Shown in pieces: positions 45,020-54,965 of a stretch of 64,000 bases of DNA; position 1 is the stretch's first letter, and each line of letters begins with the position of its first letter. A program made the translations under genes and the position numbers. The notes beneath the pieces are model-generated. The model saw only the letters and a list, made by a program, of their open reading frames with translations, was not told where the DNA came from and did not search any database. The stretch is from Pyropia yezoensis (taxonomy: Eukaryota; Rhodophyta; Bangiophyceae; Bangiales; Bangiaceae): the NCBI GenBank assembly GCA_009829735.1, contig CM020618.1:26574894-26638893 (forward strand). Direction: 5' to 3'.

Positions 45020-46683
45020 GGCGGCGTCGACGGCGGCGCGGGGACAATGGGAGGACGACAGACGGGGGCCCCGGCAAGAGAGGGGGGGGGGGGGGGGGGG
45101 CGACAGCGGGGGCCCGCTCGCAGGTAGCGACAGCACCAGCCCGGGGGCAGGGAGGCGGGGGTGGGCGTATCGGCGGGAGACAGGATGGCGCACAGGGGGA
45201 TTGGATACGCCCGTGGTGGCCGCGCTGAAGCGACAGTGAGGAAGCACCGGGGCGGGGCGCAGAGGGGGTGACCACCGGGGCCACCGGGGCGTGCCTGACG
45301 CCGCCGAACGGCCCCTTGGCGCCGCGCAGGTGCCCGGGGGGGGGGGGGGGGAGGCGGACGAGCGTTGGTACGCCACTCAGCGGGCGTTGGCCAGCGGCGG
45401 CGGCGGCGGCGGCGGCTCGCCCTCCCCGCAACGAACAGCACCGACGACGTGGGAGTGGGGTGGGGTGGAGCTCGTCCTGGCGACACGCCACGCACGGGGG
45501 GGGGGGGGAATTGCGCTACAGAAAGTACCAGGAAGGTATCGCAATGGAAAGTGGGTTGTCGGGGCGGAGCGTCGGATTGGGGAGATCGAAGACGGCTGGA
45601 TCATCCCAGCCGTGGAAGGGGATTGGGAACGGCCGAGGCCACGATCGCTGACGATCGCGGCAGTCTAGGCCTTCCACGTGGCTACGATCGTGTGTGTGCG
45701 TAATGCGGGGGCGCCTACAGGCCCTGCCAGTTGCCGGCGGCAACGCAGATATATCATAGATACAGACCTCAAACGTGTGCATGGCGGTGTGGCACGTCCT
45801 TGCGGTTACAGTGCAGTAGTACTTCCACCTAAGATGTGGGCGCGCCCTAGAACGACCGGCCTCGGTGGGTGGCGCAGCCGGTGTTTGCCTTACAACCCCT
45901 ATCGATGTACGCCGTGGGCCTGAGATCGAGTGCCACGGTACGCGCTCTGTTTGCTCTCTCTGTCTGGGAACGCCCTACCGTCCCCAGGACGGTGCCTCCT
46001 GCTTTCCCGAAGTGTGTGGTGGCTCTTCTTCCGTCGCACAGCGCTGTGCCCACTAAGCCGTCGTCGCGGATTTTCTGAAATCGGCTTGTTTCCGCTTGCG
46101 TGGCCCCTTGCGCACCCTCCCACAGCAACCTCTGGCCCACATTTTCGGTCGAATATCGCGCAATAGCTTGCACTCCTAGGCGGAGGGCCGCTGCGGGCTT
46201 GCTCTCTCATACGAGGAGTATCGTTGTGGCATGCGCTTCACACCCATCCCGGTTGCGCACGTCGCAGTCGTACGCACCGTATCGGGCAAGCGCACGCCAA
46301 AGCACACAAAAATCGACACGCAAAGACTTGTACAGGCTGAGCAAGCGCATGTTGGGAACCCCTTCGACGCCATTTGCGGGCTTTGCGGACCTTGGGCGAG
46401 ATGTCGAATTCCCGAGAAAGATCGCTGTAATGCAAGAGGCCTCTGTTGGCCATGGGCAAGATCTTGCTCAACGACATGCTCTACGACCCAAAATATGCTC
46501 AAACAAGGGCTTCCGCGCCAGGCTGCGCAAGCGTCTCCGCAAGAACATCAAGAGAATCCGGTCTTGCGCGTGACGATGGTTTAGGGGGCGCAGCGCAGGC
46601 TCTTCGGTGTGTCGCCGCTCCTCTTGCGCGGCTCCGACTTGGCAGCGGCTCCTCTGGGGTGAAGCTGGTTCTGCGATTAGCGG
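45020..46683. other. Divergent intergenic region upstream of the helicase and the ATPase-nuclease gene
   Basis: It holds homopolymer G runs at 45082-45100 and 45336-45351 and a CACGTG box near 45677. From about 45650 it holds sequence of clearly lower GC content. Both neighbouring genes would take promoters from here. Short frames near 46230-46570 have no recognised family. Confidence 0.45.
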
Positions 46684-49109
46684 TTGGCCCCCTTGATGGA
46701 CCCCGTGACAGCTGCCCCGGGAGCTACCCTTCCCTTTGTCTGTCCACCCGGGCTCGTCGCATCTGCCTCTCTGGCGGTTCCGACGCGAGTTCGCTCCAAG
46801 GCTACGGTCCTTCCTTGCCGCCGGGTCAACCTGCTGTCAAGCGCTTCCGCATGGTCGGGTCATCTGTGGCGGCCCCGTACTAGCGTTGCTCTGGCTGAGT
46901 GCTCGCCTCTCCCGCTGAGCGCGCCTGTGTGTGCGTTGAGCGACAAGGCGGCGGAACCTCGGGAGAGGAGGTCCTCTGGCTTTCCGCACAACACCAGTGA
47001 CTTCCGCACATGGCGTGCACGGGGCGACTACTACCGGGACAATACCAAGTTTGTCCGGTTCTTGGACAGTCTTGTCGACAGTCCTCATGTGGCCCTCTAC
47101 AGGCCACTGCGCTTTGGGAAGTCTTTGCTCTGTTCCATGATTCAGGCGTACTACGACGTCGCCGACAAGGACTCGTTTCACGAGCTTTTTGATGGGCTGG
47201 ACATTGGGGCGCATCCAACTGAGCATGCCTCCTCGTACTACGTCCTTGCACTCGACCTGTCAGTCGTCCCATCTGGTACCTGGACCGTGCAGGAAGCCTT
47301 TTGCGAAATGAACAGGGTCATCAATGAGAGCTGCATAGCGTTCAAGCGGCGGTACGGGCTGTCGTTCAACATTGTGAAGAACGCCGTCCAATCGGTTGCC
47401 AACGCCTGCAGGGCGGTGGCTGCACTCAAGGACAACAAGATGTATATCATCCTGGACGAGTACGACCGTCTTCCCAATGCGGTCATGTCCGAGGGGCCCC
47501 GTGCAGTCAAAGACTACGAGGCGATCTTGTGTGACGACGCCGAGGCTGCCAAGGTCTGTGCTCGTGATGTCGCGGAGCCGGAGGGGGAATCGGTGGACGA
47601 TGTCTTCGAGGAGTGGTATACGTGCTCGTCCCCTATCCGGGCGCTCTACTCCCTTTTCAAGAACCTGACCGACAAGCAGGGCGAGTGGGACTACGTGCAT
47701 GTGAGGACCTTCACGACGGGCATATCTCCAGTCGCTTTGGCGGACGCCTCGATTTTCAATGTGGCCAAGAACCTGACTGCCACGGACGAGGCGTGGGACG
47801 TGCTCGGCTTCACTCGCGATGACGTGGCGGCGGCCATCGATCGCGCCAACATGGTCCCCGCGTCGTGCCGAGAAGCGCTGCTCGAGTTGCTTAGTTCCTG
47901 GTTCAACGACCTCCGGTTCTTTGTGCGGGAAAGTTTCCCCACGCTGTTCCACCCGATGCTGTGCATGCTGGTGCTGAGTGACTTGCAACTAGTGCGGAGC
48001 AGCAGAAGTAAGATGTCAGAAATCCTGGGCATGCAGCTACCCGATTGCGACGAGCTACAGCCTGGCGGCCCGGCCCTAATCCATCCGACAGTACGGCATC
48101 CTCTCTAAGTCAAGTCGATTACATGCCTTCAGCCGTCGTTGACCTGGCGAATGTCACGGTCAACAACAGCGTTGTCGAGCTCTTTTCTAAGCGCCTCCTG
48201 GCAGGTGCCAGTTTTTCGTTTGAGGAGCTCTTTCGCGAGGCGGAGGTTCCTGTGGTCCTTCTGCAGCTTGCTTTTAAGCAGTCGGAGCTGCTCAACTTGT
48301 CTTCCCTCGAGAACGGCCGTGCCGTTGACCGCATGCGGCTGCTCCTGCTTTACCACGGCATGTTGACGTGCTGTGGTATGGTTTTCCGCGTGGGTGCCGA
48401 CGGGAAGGTCGCTGAGTACTACCGCGTTCGTACGTCTAATGTGGCTGCATCTCTCGCTGCGCGACCGCCCGAGACCCAGCTGGTAGGCAGGATTCCAAGG
48501 CCCCTTGATTTGCTACAAAATCCCACAGAAGAGCTCGTGACCGAGTACATCCAGCTCCTTTGCGAGACTGGCGTGCGGCGCGTGAACGAGGCCAGCTACC
48601 AACAAGGCATCCTTGCGTGGATCAAGAGCTGGTCGAACACGAGCAGGCGCACAGATATCAAGGCAACTGTTGAAGTTCCTGTGCGGCTCGTCGGGTCTGG
48701 GCTTGTCCGGTACGTCGACTTCGAGCTTCGAGACGACTCAAGTGGTCGAGCGTTGATCATTGAGCTCAAGCACATCCCTCTGTCCGCAATGGAAAAGAGC
48801 CCTCGGCGCAGCCTCAAAGGCGGCATGGCTGGGTTGACAAACTTCTTGCGGGGCAAGAACGACGGCATCTCCCTTTCAACGGACCAGCTGCTCGCTTTGC
48901 GCATCAATCCTTCCTGGAAGCCGCACCGCCTGCCCGCCGGGAAGGAGGATTTGGACCTGTGCGTCAAAGACGTGTGTGACGGTGCAATGGAGCAGCTGCA
49001 AGAGCAGGTGGCAATGTATCGGCGGAAAGGGACATTGTATGCGTTTGTGGTGGTGGTGATACACCGGCGAGTCTTGACGCTGCAGCTTTCTGAGCCGCGA
49101 TTGCCGTAG
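46684..49109 (+). CDS. AAA-ATPase-like / PD-(D/E)XK nuclease protein, two exons
   Basis: The N-terminal ATPase matches the AAA-ATPase-like family (DUF1703 type): SDFRTWRARGDYYRDNTKF at about 105-122, the P-loop-like RPLRFGKSLLCS at about 140, and the Walker B-like MYIILDEYDRLP at about 253. The C-terminal part is a PD-(D/E)XK nuclease: YVDFEL at about 641, IIELKH at about 657, then the helix QEQVAMYRRK. The halves lie in different frames. A GTAAGA donor at 48008 with an acceptor at 48114 (107-nt intron, 772 residues, junction SSR-I-DYMPSAVVDLAN) joins them and keeps the expected short link; a 53-nt intron ending CTACAG at 48060 also keeps frame. The first 95 residues lack similarity and may be an extension or a misjudged start. 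Composition is lower in GC than the neighbours, with no alanine/glycine tracts, which suggests separate origin or transfer. Related pairs occur in bacteria and in scattered eukaryotes, often in multigene families, sometimes as Crinkler-type effectors. Its role here is unknown. Confidence 0.8.
48008..48114 (+). other. Predicted intron of the ATPase-nuclease gene
   Basis: Donor GTAAGATG at 48008, acceptor TCAAG at 48110-48114, 107 nt, phase 1. The alternative acceptor CTACAG at 48055-48060 gives 53 nt and the same frame. The longer form leaves a tighter link that reads more like the family. Confidence 0.6.
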
Positions 49110-49909
49110 ATTGGCGGCGTCGTCTATCGATAAGGTGGCCGAGCACATGGGCGTCGCGGTCAGCGATGATGACTAAAGATGGGTTTAGACCTGCCCGTGA
49201 CTGGCAAGGTGGTCTGCGCTCTGCCTCGTGGGTACTGCACGTGTGACTTGCGCTCACCGCACATGTTCTTGCGTTGGGTGGGTTGTCCTCTTTGTTTGCA
49301 TGGTGTATGTTTGTACACCGTGCGTATTACGCGTCGCCTCCCTCCCCGCCACCGGCGTCACGGCTGTGGTGCTGGAAGTAGTCGGCTGCAACGGCGCTGG
49401 TGGCGGCGGCCTTGGTGGGAATGGGCAGCAGCGGTGGCGGCAGCAGCGGCATCGAGGTGAAGGCGGCAGCGGCATCGAAGTGAAGGCGGCAGCGCGCAAG
49501 GTGGCCGCGGTGGCGTCGGTCGGTGTCGGCAGCGGGCAAGGTGGCCGCGGTGACGTCGGTCGGTGTCGGCAGCGGCAAGGTGGCGGCGGCGGCTTGGGTT
49601 AATGGCGGATGCGCCGGCACGGCGGTGCCGGCGGCATTGGCGGCAATGGCGAGGGGGCGGCGTCGGTTGGGGACGGCGGCGACGGTGGTCATAGTGGCGG
49701 CGGCAAGGAGGCAGCGGCAAGGAGGCAGCGGCGAGGGCGGGAATGGCGACGGAGGCGGCGGGAGCGCTGATGCCGGCTGCGGTGAAGGGGGCGGCATTGC
49801 GGCGGCGAACGGCTGACGGCGGCGGCAGGGTTCGCGGAGGCGGCGGCGGCGGCGGTGGTGGCGACAGCGGCATGGTCAGCGGCGGAAGCGGCGGCAGCGG
49901 AGACGACCT

Positions 49910-49948
<39 letters not shown>

Positions 49949-50066
49949 TGGCGGTGGCTGTGGCGGTCATCGCGGCGGTGGCTGCGGGGGTGGTGATTGC
50001 GGCGGCGGCAAGATGGCGGCGGCGGCAAGGTGCGTTGTGGCAGCGGGAGCGGTGATGGCGGCAACA
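49110..50066. repeat. GGC/GCG triplet-rich region without a supported gene
   Basis: From about 49340 the sequence is dominated by GGCGGC, GGCAGC and AAGGTGG words. An array of GTGTCGGCAGCGGGCAAGGT-like units recurs near 49525 and 49570, and a perfect GGC run lies near 49905-49945. Long glycine- or alanine-rich frames follow from this. The minus-strand chromovirus E1 inserted at its right end. Confidence 0.7.
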
Positions 50067-50429
50067 TGTAGCACAATAGGCGTCCGTCGCACGTCCACTC
50101 TCAGGGAACACTCACCAAGGGGGATCGGCACCACCGCCACCGGGAGGCCAAGGTTGCTATCCTTGGAGCGCAAGCCACGGGACCAAGATGGGAGCCCAAA
50201 TGGGAGGGGTTTGTTGTTCTACCTTGGCCGGCGGTGGATTCGCCGCCGGCCCCCTCGTTATAAACCCTCGGAGACACTACTAACTACCCTCCACCCCAAG
50301 ATGCAAGTCCCTCTGGTCATACGTAACTTATAGATACCGTGACCAGTACGGACTCTCAAATTGACAGCCAAGGATTAGAAGTAGCCCCCCTAACATTAGG
50401 GTCACAATACGGATAACCGTATTGCTACA
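50067..50429 (-). repeat. 3' LTR of element E1
   Basis: It is the 363-bp reverse complement of 54966-55328. The outer flank on the left is CAACA. Confidence 0.92.
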
Positions 50430-50441
50430 TATCCCCCCCTT
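50430..50441 (-). other. Polypurine tract of element E1
   Basis: On the minus strand AAGGGGGGGATA lies directly before the 3' LTR, which fixes the orientation of the element. Confidence 0.75.
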
Positions 50442-51082
50442 AGATTCGGCCCGTCCTCGGGTCGAGTTGCATTCGGGTTACCGAATGTAAGTGGGTCGCG
50501 TGACCGTTTACCAGTCGGGTGGGGCTTTGCGCCCCGTCGCGACAGACACCCCTTTTCGAGGTTGTCTGAGGGGGGTGCCCCCCTTTGTGTGGTACACACA
50601 CGATCCGTTTTCCGGACCGTTAATTTCCCGATGCGGGTTTCTGTTCACGACCCCCCTTTCCGAGGGGTGGTGCAAGCGGATCCGCCGCCAGGTGCCTGGT
50701 GGTAGGGGAGCCCCTCTCGTGAGACGATTGAGGGGGTGGCGGGGGCTGCCCGCGTTGCGTGGGGGCGGTTGGGGGTGACCCCCGTGGTTACCCCGTGTGG
50801 GGGGGGCGTGGCTCCGGTCCAGGTGCCTGGGTGGAGCGCCCTCGTAGCCCGGCTGGCGCGGGTCGTCCCGCGCTGCCGTATCGCTCGTGCTGAACTGTGT
50901 GGTTATAAGCACGGGTACCCGCGCTTCCCTGGCTCGTCTGCGCGAGCGTTCCTCGTACCGGGTCGAGCCGGCCTCGGCTTTTCTGCACGGGGCGCCCCTG
51001 CTACCCCGGTTTCACCCTGTCGGACCCCCAGGTACCCGGGGGCGAGGGCGAGGACGACCTCCTGCTTGAGGAGGAGGAAGAG
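50442..51082 (+). promoter_or_regulatory. Candidate leader/promoter region of the E1 antisense frame
   Basis: This 640-bp stretch lies between the 3' LTR and the antisense frame. No other gene is supported. A TATA-like TTATAAG lies near 50902-50908, about 180 bases upstream of the ATG at 51083. The promoter role is inference from position only. Confidence 0.3.
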
Positions 51083-53392
51083 GTGATGGTGGACGACGTT
51101 CCCGTCTCTGCCACCGCCGCCGAGTGCTTCCTGGCGAGCTCGTCCGAAGACGAGGGCGACCGGGTGACCGTTCGTGTGGCCCCGGAAGGCGCGCCGGGCG
51201 GGTTGTCGTCCGTGTGTAGCGGCACGACGGCTCCGTCGGGTGGCGGGCAACCGCGTGTCGCGGCTGCCTCTGCCCCTACTCCTCCGGCGGCCCGGATGGC
51301 TCCTGTCGCCGGTGCCGGCGCGGCTCTACCCCAAGACGGCGTCGCCGGCGTGTCGGATGGTCGTGGCGGCACCCCGGTCGGGACGGCGGGTCAAGACGGC
51401 GCGGGTGCCCGCCCGGTTGATGTATCCGCGGCGGCGGGTAGCGGGTCTACCCGTGCTGCCCTCGTGGTACCCACGTCGGGCCCGGGTGGCGGCGATGCTC
51501 TGCCCGCGGTGCCGCGGACGCTCGGTGGTCAAGAAGTCTCTACCTCGATGGCAGTGGATTCCGGGAGCTACTCCGGGCGGGTGCCCGCCCTTCTTCTTCC
51601 TCCTCGGCCCCGTGCACCTCCGGCACCGGCCCTGATGCCGGTGGGGCATCCCCCGGCGCCCCCGATTCTTCCTGGTCCTGCCCGGGTTGTCCCGTTGGGT
51701 GGCGGCGTCGCCTTGGCGGCGGGTCAACCCGCCCTGTCGATGTCCGACTTGGTGGCTCGGGCTCGAGGCATGACTGTGCAAGAGTCAATGGAGTCCGCTG
51801 GGCGGATGCGGGTGGATTTCCACCAGCCGCGTCTCCCTGGAGAGACCTCCCGGCGTGTCAAGGTGGACCCGAGTTGGGAGCGGGAGTTGGTGCGGCTGGT
51901 CAACCAGCCGAACGCGGTGCGAGTGGAGCATCATTGGATCCTGAGCCAGCCGGACGACCGGCATGCGCAGCTCTGGCGCACCCGGATTGGGCGGGGTGAG
52001 GTCTACCTCGACTCCGCCTTCGGGGTATGCGACCTGATTGCCCCCGCGTTGCCGCGGGAGGTCGACTACCCGTCTAGTGCTCGGGGGATTGCGGCGGCGG
52101 CGGAGCCGGTGGCGTTTGGGGAGACGGTGGGCGACACCGGCCGGTATCCCGGCTTTGAGTATTTCCCGGGGGTATCCCCGTACCTGACGTTGACGGCTCC
52201 CTACCCGCCTATGGCGGGGTTGAAGTCAGCGTCGAGCTGGCGACGCAACCATGGTGTCATGGCGGATGCGTTCCGCACCGATATAACGTGCGCGTTGCAG
52301 ACCGGTAACGGCCGCGCGCCGGTGTACACTGCCGTGCGCCCGCCTCTGTGGCAGGAGGGGTGGGAACCCGCCCCTGCTTTCCGGTTTGACACCGGCTCCT
52401 GCCTCCGATACTTCGGGAGTGTGTTGGCCTCCCGGCCGGTCCACCCGCTGCAGGGTACCTTCACCCTTGAGGTTACCCTCGGGCAGGCTTCCTCCTTCTT
52501 GCTGTCCGTCCGCCGGCAGGGGCGCCTGTTCCATCTTCCGACGGGTGTCCGTCGGCACATCGCGCAGTTGGGCGTGGACATGATAGCTGCCAAGACCGGG
52601 TTGGCCCGGGAGTTCGAGGCCCTGTTGGCTGTTCACGATGCCGTGAACTGGGCTGGGGTGTTGGCCCTTCCCCCGTACCGGGACCCGCAGGCTGGGGCTT
52701 CCCCCTTGCCTCGTCACTCGTTGCGTATCCGGCGTACTCAGCCGGGTGAGCCCAATTGCCATGGGTGGGCGTCCACCGAGGCTGTTGCTGACCTGGGTAT
52801 TCCCATGGTTATCCATGACCCTCTTCAGGTCCTTGCCCCGTGGTTCGGTAACCCGATACCGGCGGCGGTTGGCCGTCGTCTCCGAGAGTGGGGCTCTGTG
52901 GGTGGGGAGCGTGAGGTGTCCCGTCGTCGGGCGGAGCCCCGCCGGGGTTACGGTGGAGCCCCTTCGGTGGGGTCCTACCGGACCTCCTATCAGGCGCCAC
53001 CGGCTCCGGTGGTGGCCGTGTCGGCTCCTGTGGCTCCTCTGGCTGCGCCAGTGTCACCTCCCGCCCCTGTCATTCATGACGGGAGTCCCCGTCTCTGGTA
53101 TGAGGGCGTTGACGCCCTTGTTGCCCGCGCAATGCGGGAGGGTCTCTCTGTTAGCTGGGGGGATATCCCCCCAGGTGCTGCGCTGGTTGGGTCAGCGCGT
53201 TGCTTCGGTGGTGTGCTTGACCGCCTCCAGACAGCTCTGGAGGACGTGGAGGCTGGCCGTAGCACCCTTGTCCAGCTATGCACCGAGGTAACTCGGGTGA
53301 TTGACCGTCGTGAGATTGCCGACCGGTGGAGCACGGAGGTATACGCGCTTACGCGTGAGTGGCCTCCCTCGGGCAGTGGGTCTACCCACTGA
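51083..53392 (+). CDS. Antisense accessory frame of element E1
   Basis: A 769-residue frame starts MMVDDVPVSATAAECF and ends 550 bases before the end of pol on the opposite strand. Residues about 1-220 are alanine/proline/glycine-rich. A long non-repetitive part begins at MSDLVARARGMTVQESMESA and includes WRTRIGRGEVYLDSAFGV, YFGSVL (about 440), RLFHLPTGVRRH (about 482) and LLAVHDAVNWAG (about 515). A proline/valine linker follows, then a C-terminal helical part (LVQLCTEVTRVIDRREIADR). The three central landmarks have nearly the same spacing in the antisense frames of N and B (39-46 residues, then 33-36). It looks whole. I do not recognise the family. Here the open frame runs on the strand opposite to an element that itself lies on minus, so the rule is antisense to pol, not a fixed genome strand. 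Confidence 0.68.
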   Translation: MMVDDVPVSATAAECFLASSSEDEGDRVTVRVAPEGAPGGLSSVCSGTTAPSGGGQPRVAAASAPTPPAARMAPVAGAGAALPQDGVAGVSDGRGGTPVGTAGQDGAGARPVDVSAAAGSGSTRAALVVPTSGPGGGDALPAVPRTLGGQEVSTSMAVDSGSYSGRVPALLLPPRPRAPPAPALMPVGHPPAPPILPGPARVVPLGGGVALAAGQPALSMSDLVARARGMTVQESMESAGRMRVDFHQPRLPGETSRRVKVDPSWERELVRLVNQPNAVRVEHHWILSQPDDRHAQLWRTRIGRGEVYLDSAFGVCDLIAPALPREVDYPSSARGIAAAAEPVAFGETVGDTGRYPGFEYFPGVSPYLTLTAPYPPMAGLKSASSWRRNHGVMADAFRTDITCALQTGNGRAPVYTAVRPPLWQEGWEPAPAFRFDTGSCLRYFGSVLASRPVHPLQGTFTLEVTLGQASSFLLSVRRQGRLFHLPTGVRRHIAQLGVDMIAAKTGLAREFEALLAVHDAVNWAGVLALPPYRDPQAGASPLPRHSLRIRRTQPGEPNCHGWASTEAVADLGIPMVIHDPLQVLAPWFGNPIPAAVGRRLREWGSVGGEREVSRRRAEPRRGYGGAPSVGSYRTSYQAPPAPVVAVSAPVAPLAAPVSPPAPVIHDGSPRLWYEGVDALVARAMREGLSVSWGDIPPGAALVGSARCFGGVLDRLQTALEDVEAGRSTLVQLCTEVTRVIDRREIADRWSTEVYALTREWPPSGSGSTH

Positions 53393-53724
53393 GGAGTGCT
53401 ATTGTTTGTGAGCGAGAGGGCCCCGGTAACCCTTACGGTGGCCGGGTAGTAGTGAGTATAAACTCATCCCCTTTGGGGGCATTGCTTGCCTCTGTTTGCT
53501 GTCCTGGGGAGTACCCCTTCTGGCTCAGTGGTGCCTTGCCTCCCGTCCAACTTCATCCGGTTGGTTCATGCTCGGGGAGGTCATCCTCCCTCACTTTGTG
53601 TCTTGCCTTGGGGAGGTCATCCTCCCTTGTAAGCCCCCTAGTTACTTCGATATTATCGGAGTTAGCCTCTACCTTTAAGTTAACTTGTTAAGGTTCAGGT
53701 TTCACTTAGTTACCTATGCTTGGC

Positions 53725-53868
53725 TCTACTTAGTAACCTAAGCTTGGTTCGACTTAGAAACCTAAGTCTGCATCTACTTAGTTACCTAAGCTTGGTTCGA
53801 CTTAGAAACCTAAGTCTGCCTCTACTTAGTTACCTAAGCTTGGTTCGACTTAGAAACCTAAGTCTGCC
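53725..53868. repeat. Three 48-bp tandem units with internal hairpins in the convergent gap of E1
   Basis: Units start at 53725, 53773 and 53821, with a partial degenerate copy before them. Each contains GACTTAGAAACCTAAGTC (7-bp stem, 4-base loop) and CTTAG-CTAAG pairs. The array lies between the 3' ends of the antisense frame (53392) and pol (53943 on minus). Confidence 0.9.
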
Positions 53869-53942
53869 GTAACCATGTGACACCCTACTCAGTAGGTATA
53901 AGCCTCACCCCCCAACAGCCGAAGTCGGTGTCGGTTGGGTTG

Positions 53943-54965
53943 TTACAGTAGGCGTCGTCGCCTCATGTAAGGCATGAGGAGTTGGCGGGGTATTTTCGCC
54001 GCCTGTTCCCAGGTGGGTGAGTCGTATCCGACCCACATAACCTTGACGTACCAGGGTCCTGGTAGGTCCGGGTCGGTGTGTCCGACCACGCTCTCTACTT
54101 GGTATGGAATCCCATCCGGCCCCACCGGGTCATCTGACCGGTGGGTTGTAAGAGCTTCATGTAGCAACCCAGCCGGTACCGGCTGAGGCTGTTCCGGCTT
54201 CGGAGCAGGTGTCACATCGTTGAGGTTGATGCGTTGTATCTCCGTATCGGAGTGCAGTATGACAGAGTGATCATCTCTGTGTAAGATCTGGTACGGTCCC
54301 TTGACCGGTTGCATAAGCTTGTTCCCTCGGAACTTCTGGTGTCTGATGTAGACCCAGTCACCTGTCATCAGGGTAGCGTTGCGCACCCGTAGTCGGGCGT
54401 CAAAGTTCTTCTTGTATCGAAGTTGAGTTCGTTCAAGGGCACCCTTGAGCTTAGGAATCATCCACGATAGCTTGGCCAACCAAGCTAGGTGGATGCGTTC
54501 GGCCGGTCGGCCCTTCGGTGTATCATACCGAGTGCACCTGCCGGGTGGCAGCGTTAGGTTACCGACCCCTAGTGGCATGACCCACTCCAGTGGGGCGATG
54601 TTTGTGCTCCGATGTGGCCTGGCATTGTATGCCAGGGTGAGTACGGACAGAAGCCTGTCCCAAGTGTTCGTGTGCTCGGCCACGTAGCACTGTAGCATCT
54701 TGACGATGGTGCGGTTGAACCGCTCCACCTGCCCGTTGGACTGCGGGTGGTAGTCGGATGCCCGACGTGGTTCGATACCGAACATGCCCAGGACCTTAGT
54801 GCAGAATGCTGACGTGAGGTTTGCTCCGTTGTCGGAGAGGAGTTGCTTCATTACTCCGTAAGCACTGATCCAGTGGTCAACCACTGCGTTCATGATGGTG
54901 TTGGCCGTATCGTCCGGGATTGCTACCGCCCGTGACAGCTTAGTAAAGCGGTCCGACATGACCAG
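53943..54965 (-). CDS. Integrase core and chromodomain part of E1 pol
   Basis: It begins within the integrase core (VMSDRFTKLSRAVAIP). DNGANLTSAF and QVERFNRTIVKML carry catalytic D and E positions. A module with the words KGPYQILHRDD follows, then a C-terminal chromodomain (WYVKVMWVGYDSPTWEQA). The chromodomain marks it as a chromovirus. The upstream part of pol is separated by E2. Confidence 0.88.
   Translation of the reverse strand: MVMSDRFTKLSRAVAIPDDTANTIMNAVVDHWISAYGVMKQLLSDNGANLTSAFCTKVLGMFGIEPRRASDYHPQSNGQVERFNRTIVKMLQCYVAEHTNTWDRLLSVLTLAYNARPHRSTNIAPLEWVMPLGVGNLTLPPGRCTRYDTPKGRPAERIHLAWLAKLSWMIPKLKGALERTQLRYKKNFDARLRVRNATLMTGDWVYIRHQKFRGNKLMQPVKGPYQILHRDDHSVILHSDTEIQRINLNDVTPAPKPEQPQPVPAGLLHEALTTHRSDDPVGPDGIPYQVESVVGHTDPDLPGPWYVKVMWVGYDSPTWEQAAKIPRQLLMPYMRRRRLL

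Larger units (their letters stand above)
50067..54965 (-). mobile_element. Ty3/gypsy chromovirus (element E1), 3' half, minus strand
   Basis: Reading on the minus strand from 54965 down, it holds the integrase core, GPY-like module and chromodomain (54965-53943), then the antisense accessory frame, a polypurine tract and a 363-bp 3' LTR (50067-50429). The integrase is interrupted at 54965 by the LTR of E2, so the 5' half should lie to the right of the window. The LTR differs from that of E2 at about five places in the part I compared. The visible part shows no breaks apart from the insertion. Confidence 0.9.

Noticed and set aside
49743-50333. Glycine-rich plus-strand frame ending in the E1 LTR
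   Set aside because: GGC repeat translation running into an LTR; no conserved pattern.
53725-53868. CRISPR-like array
   Set aside because: The 48-bp units are contiguous without unique spacers, lie inside a eukaryotic retroelement, and no cas genes are present.
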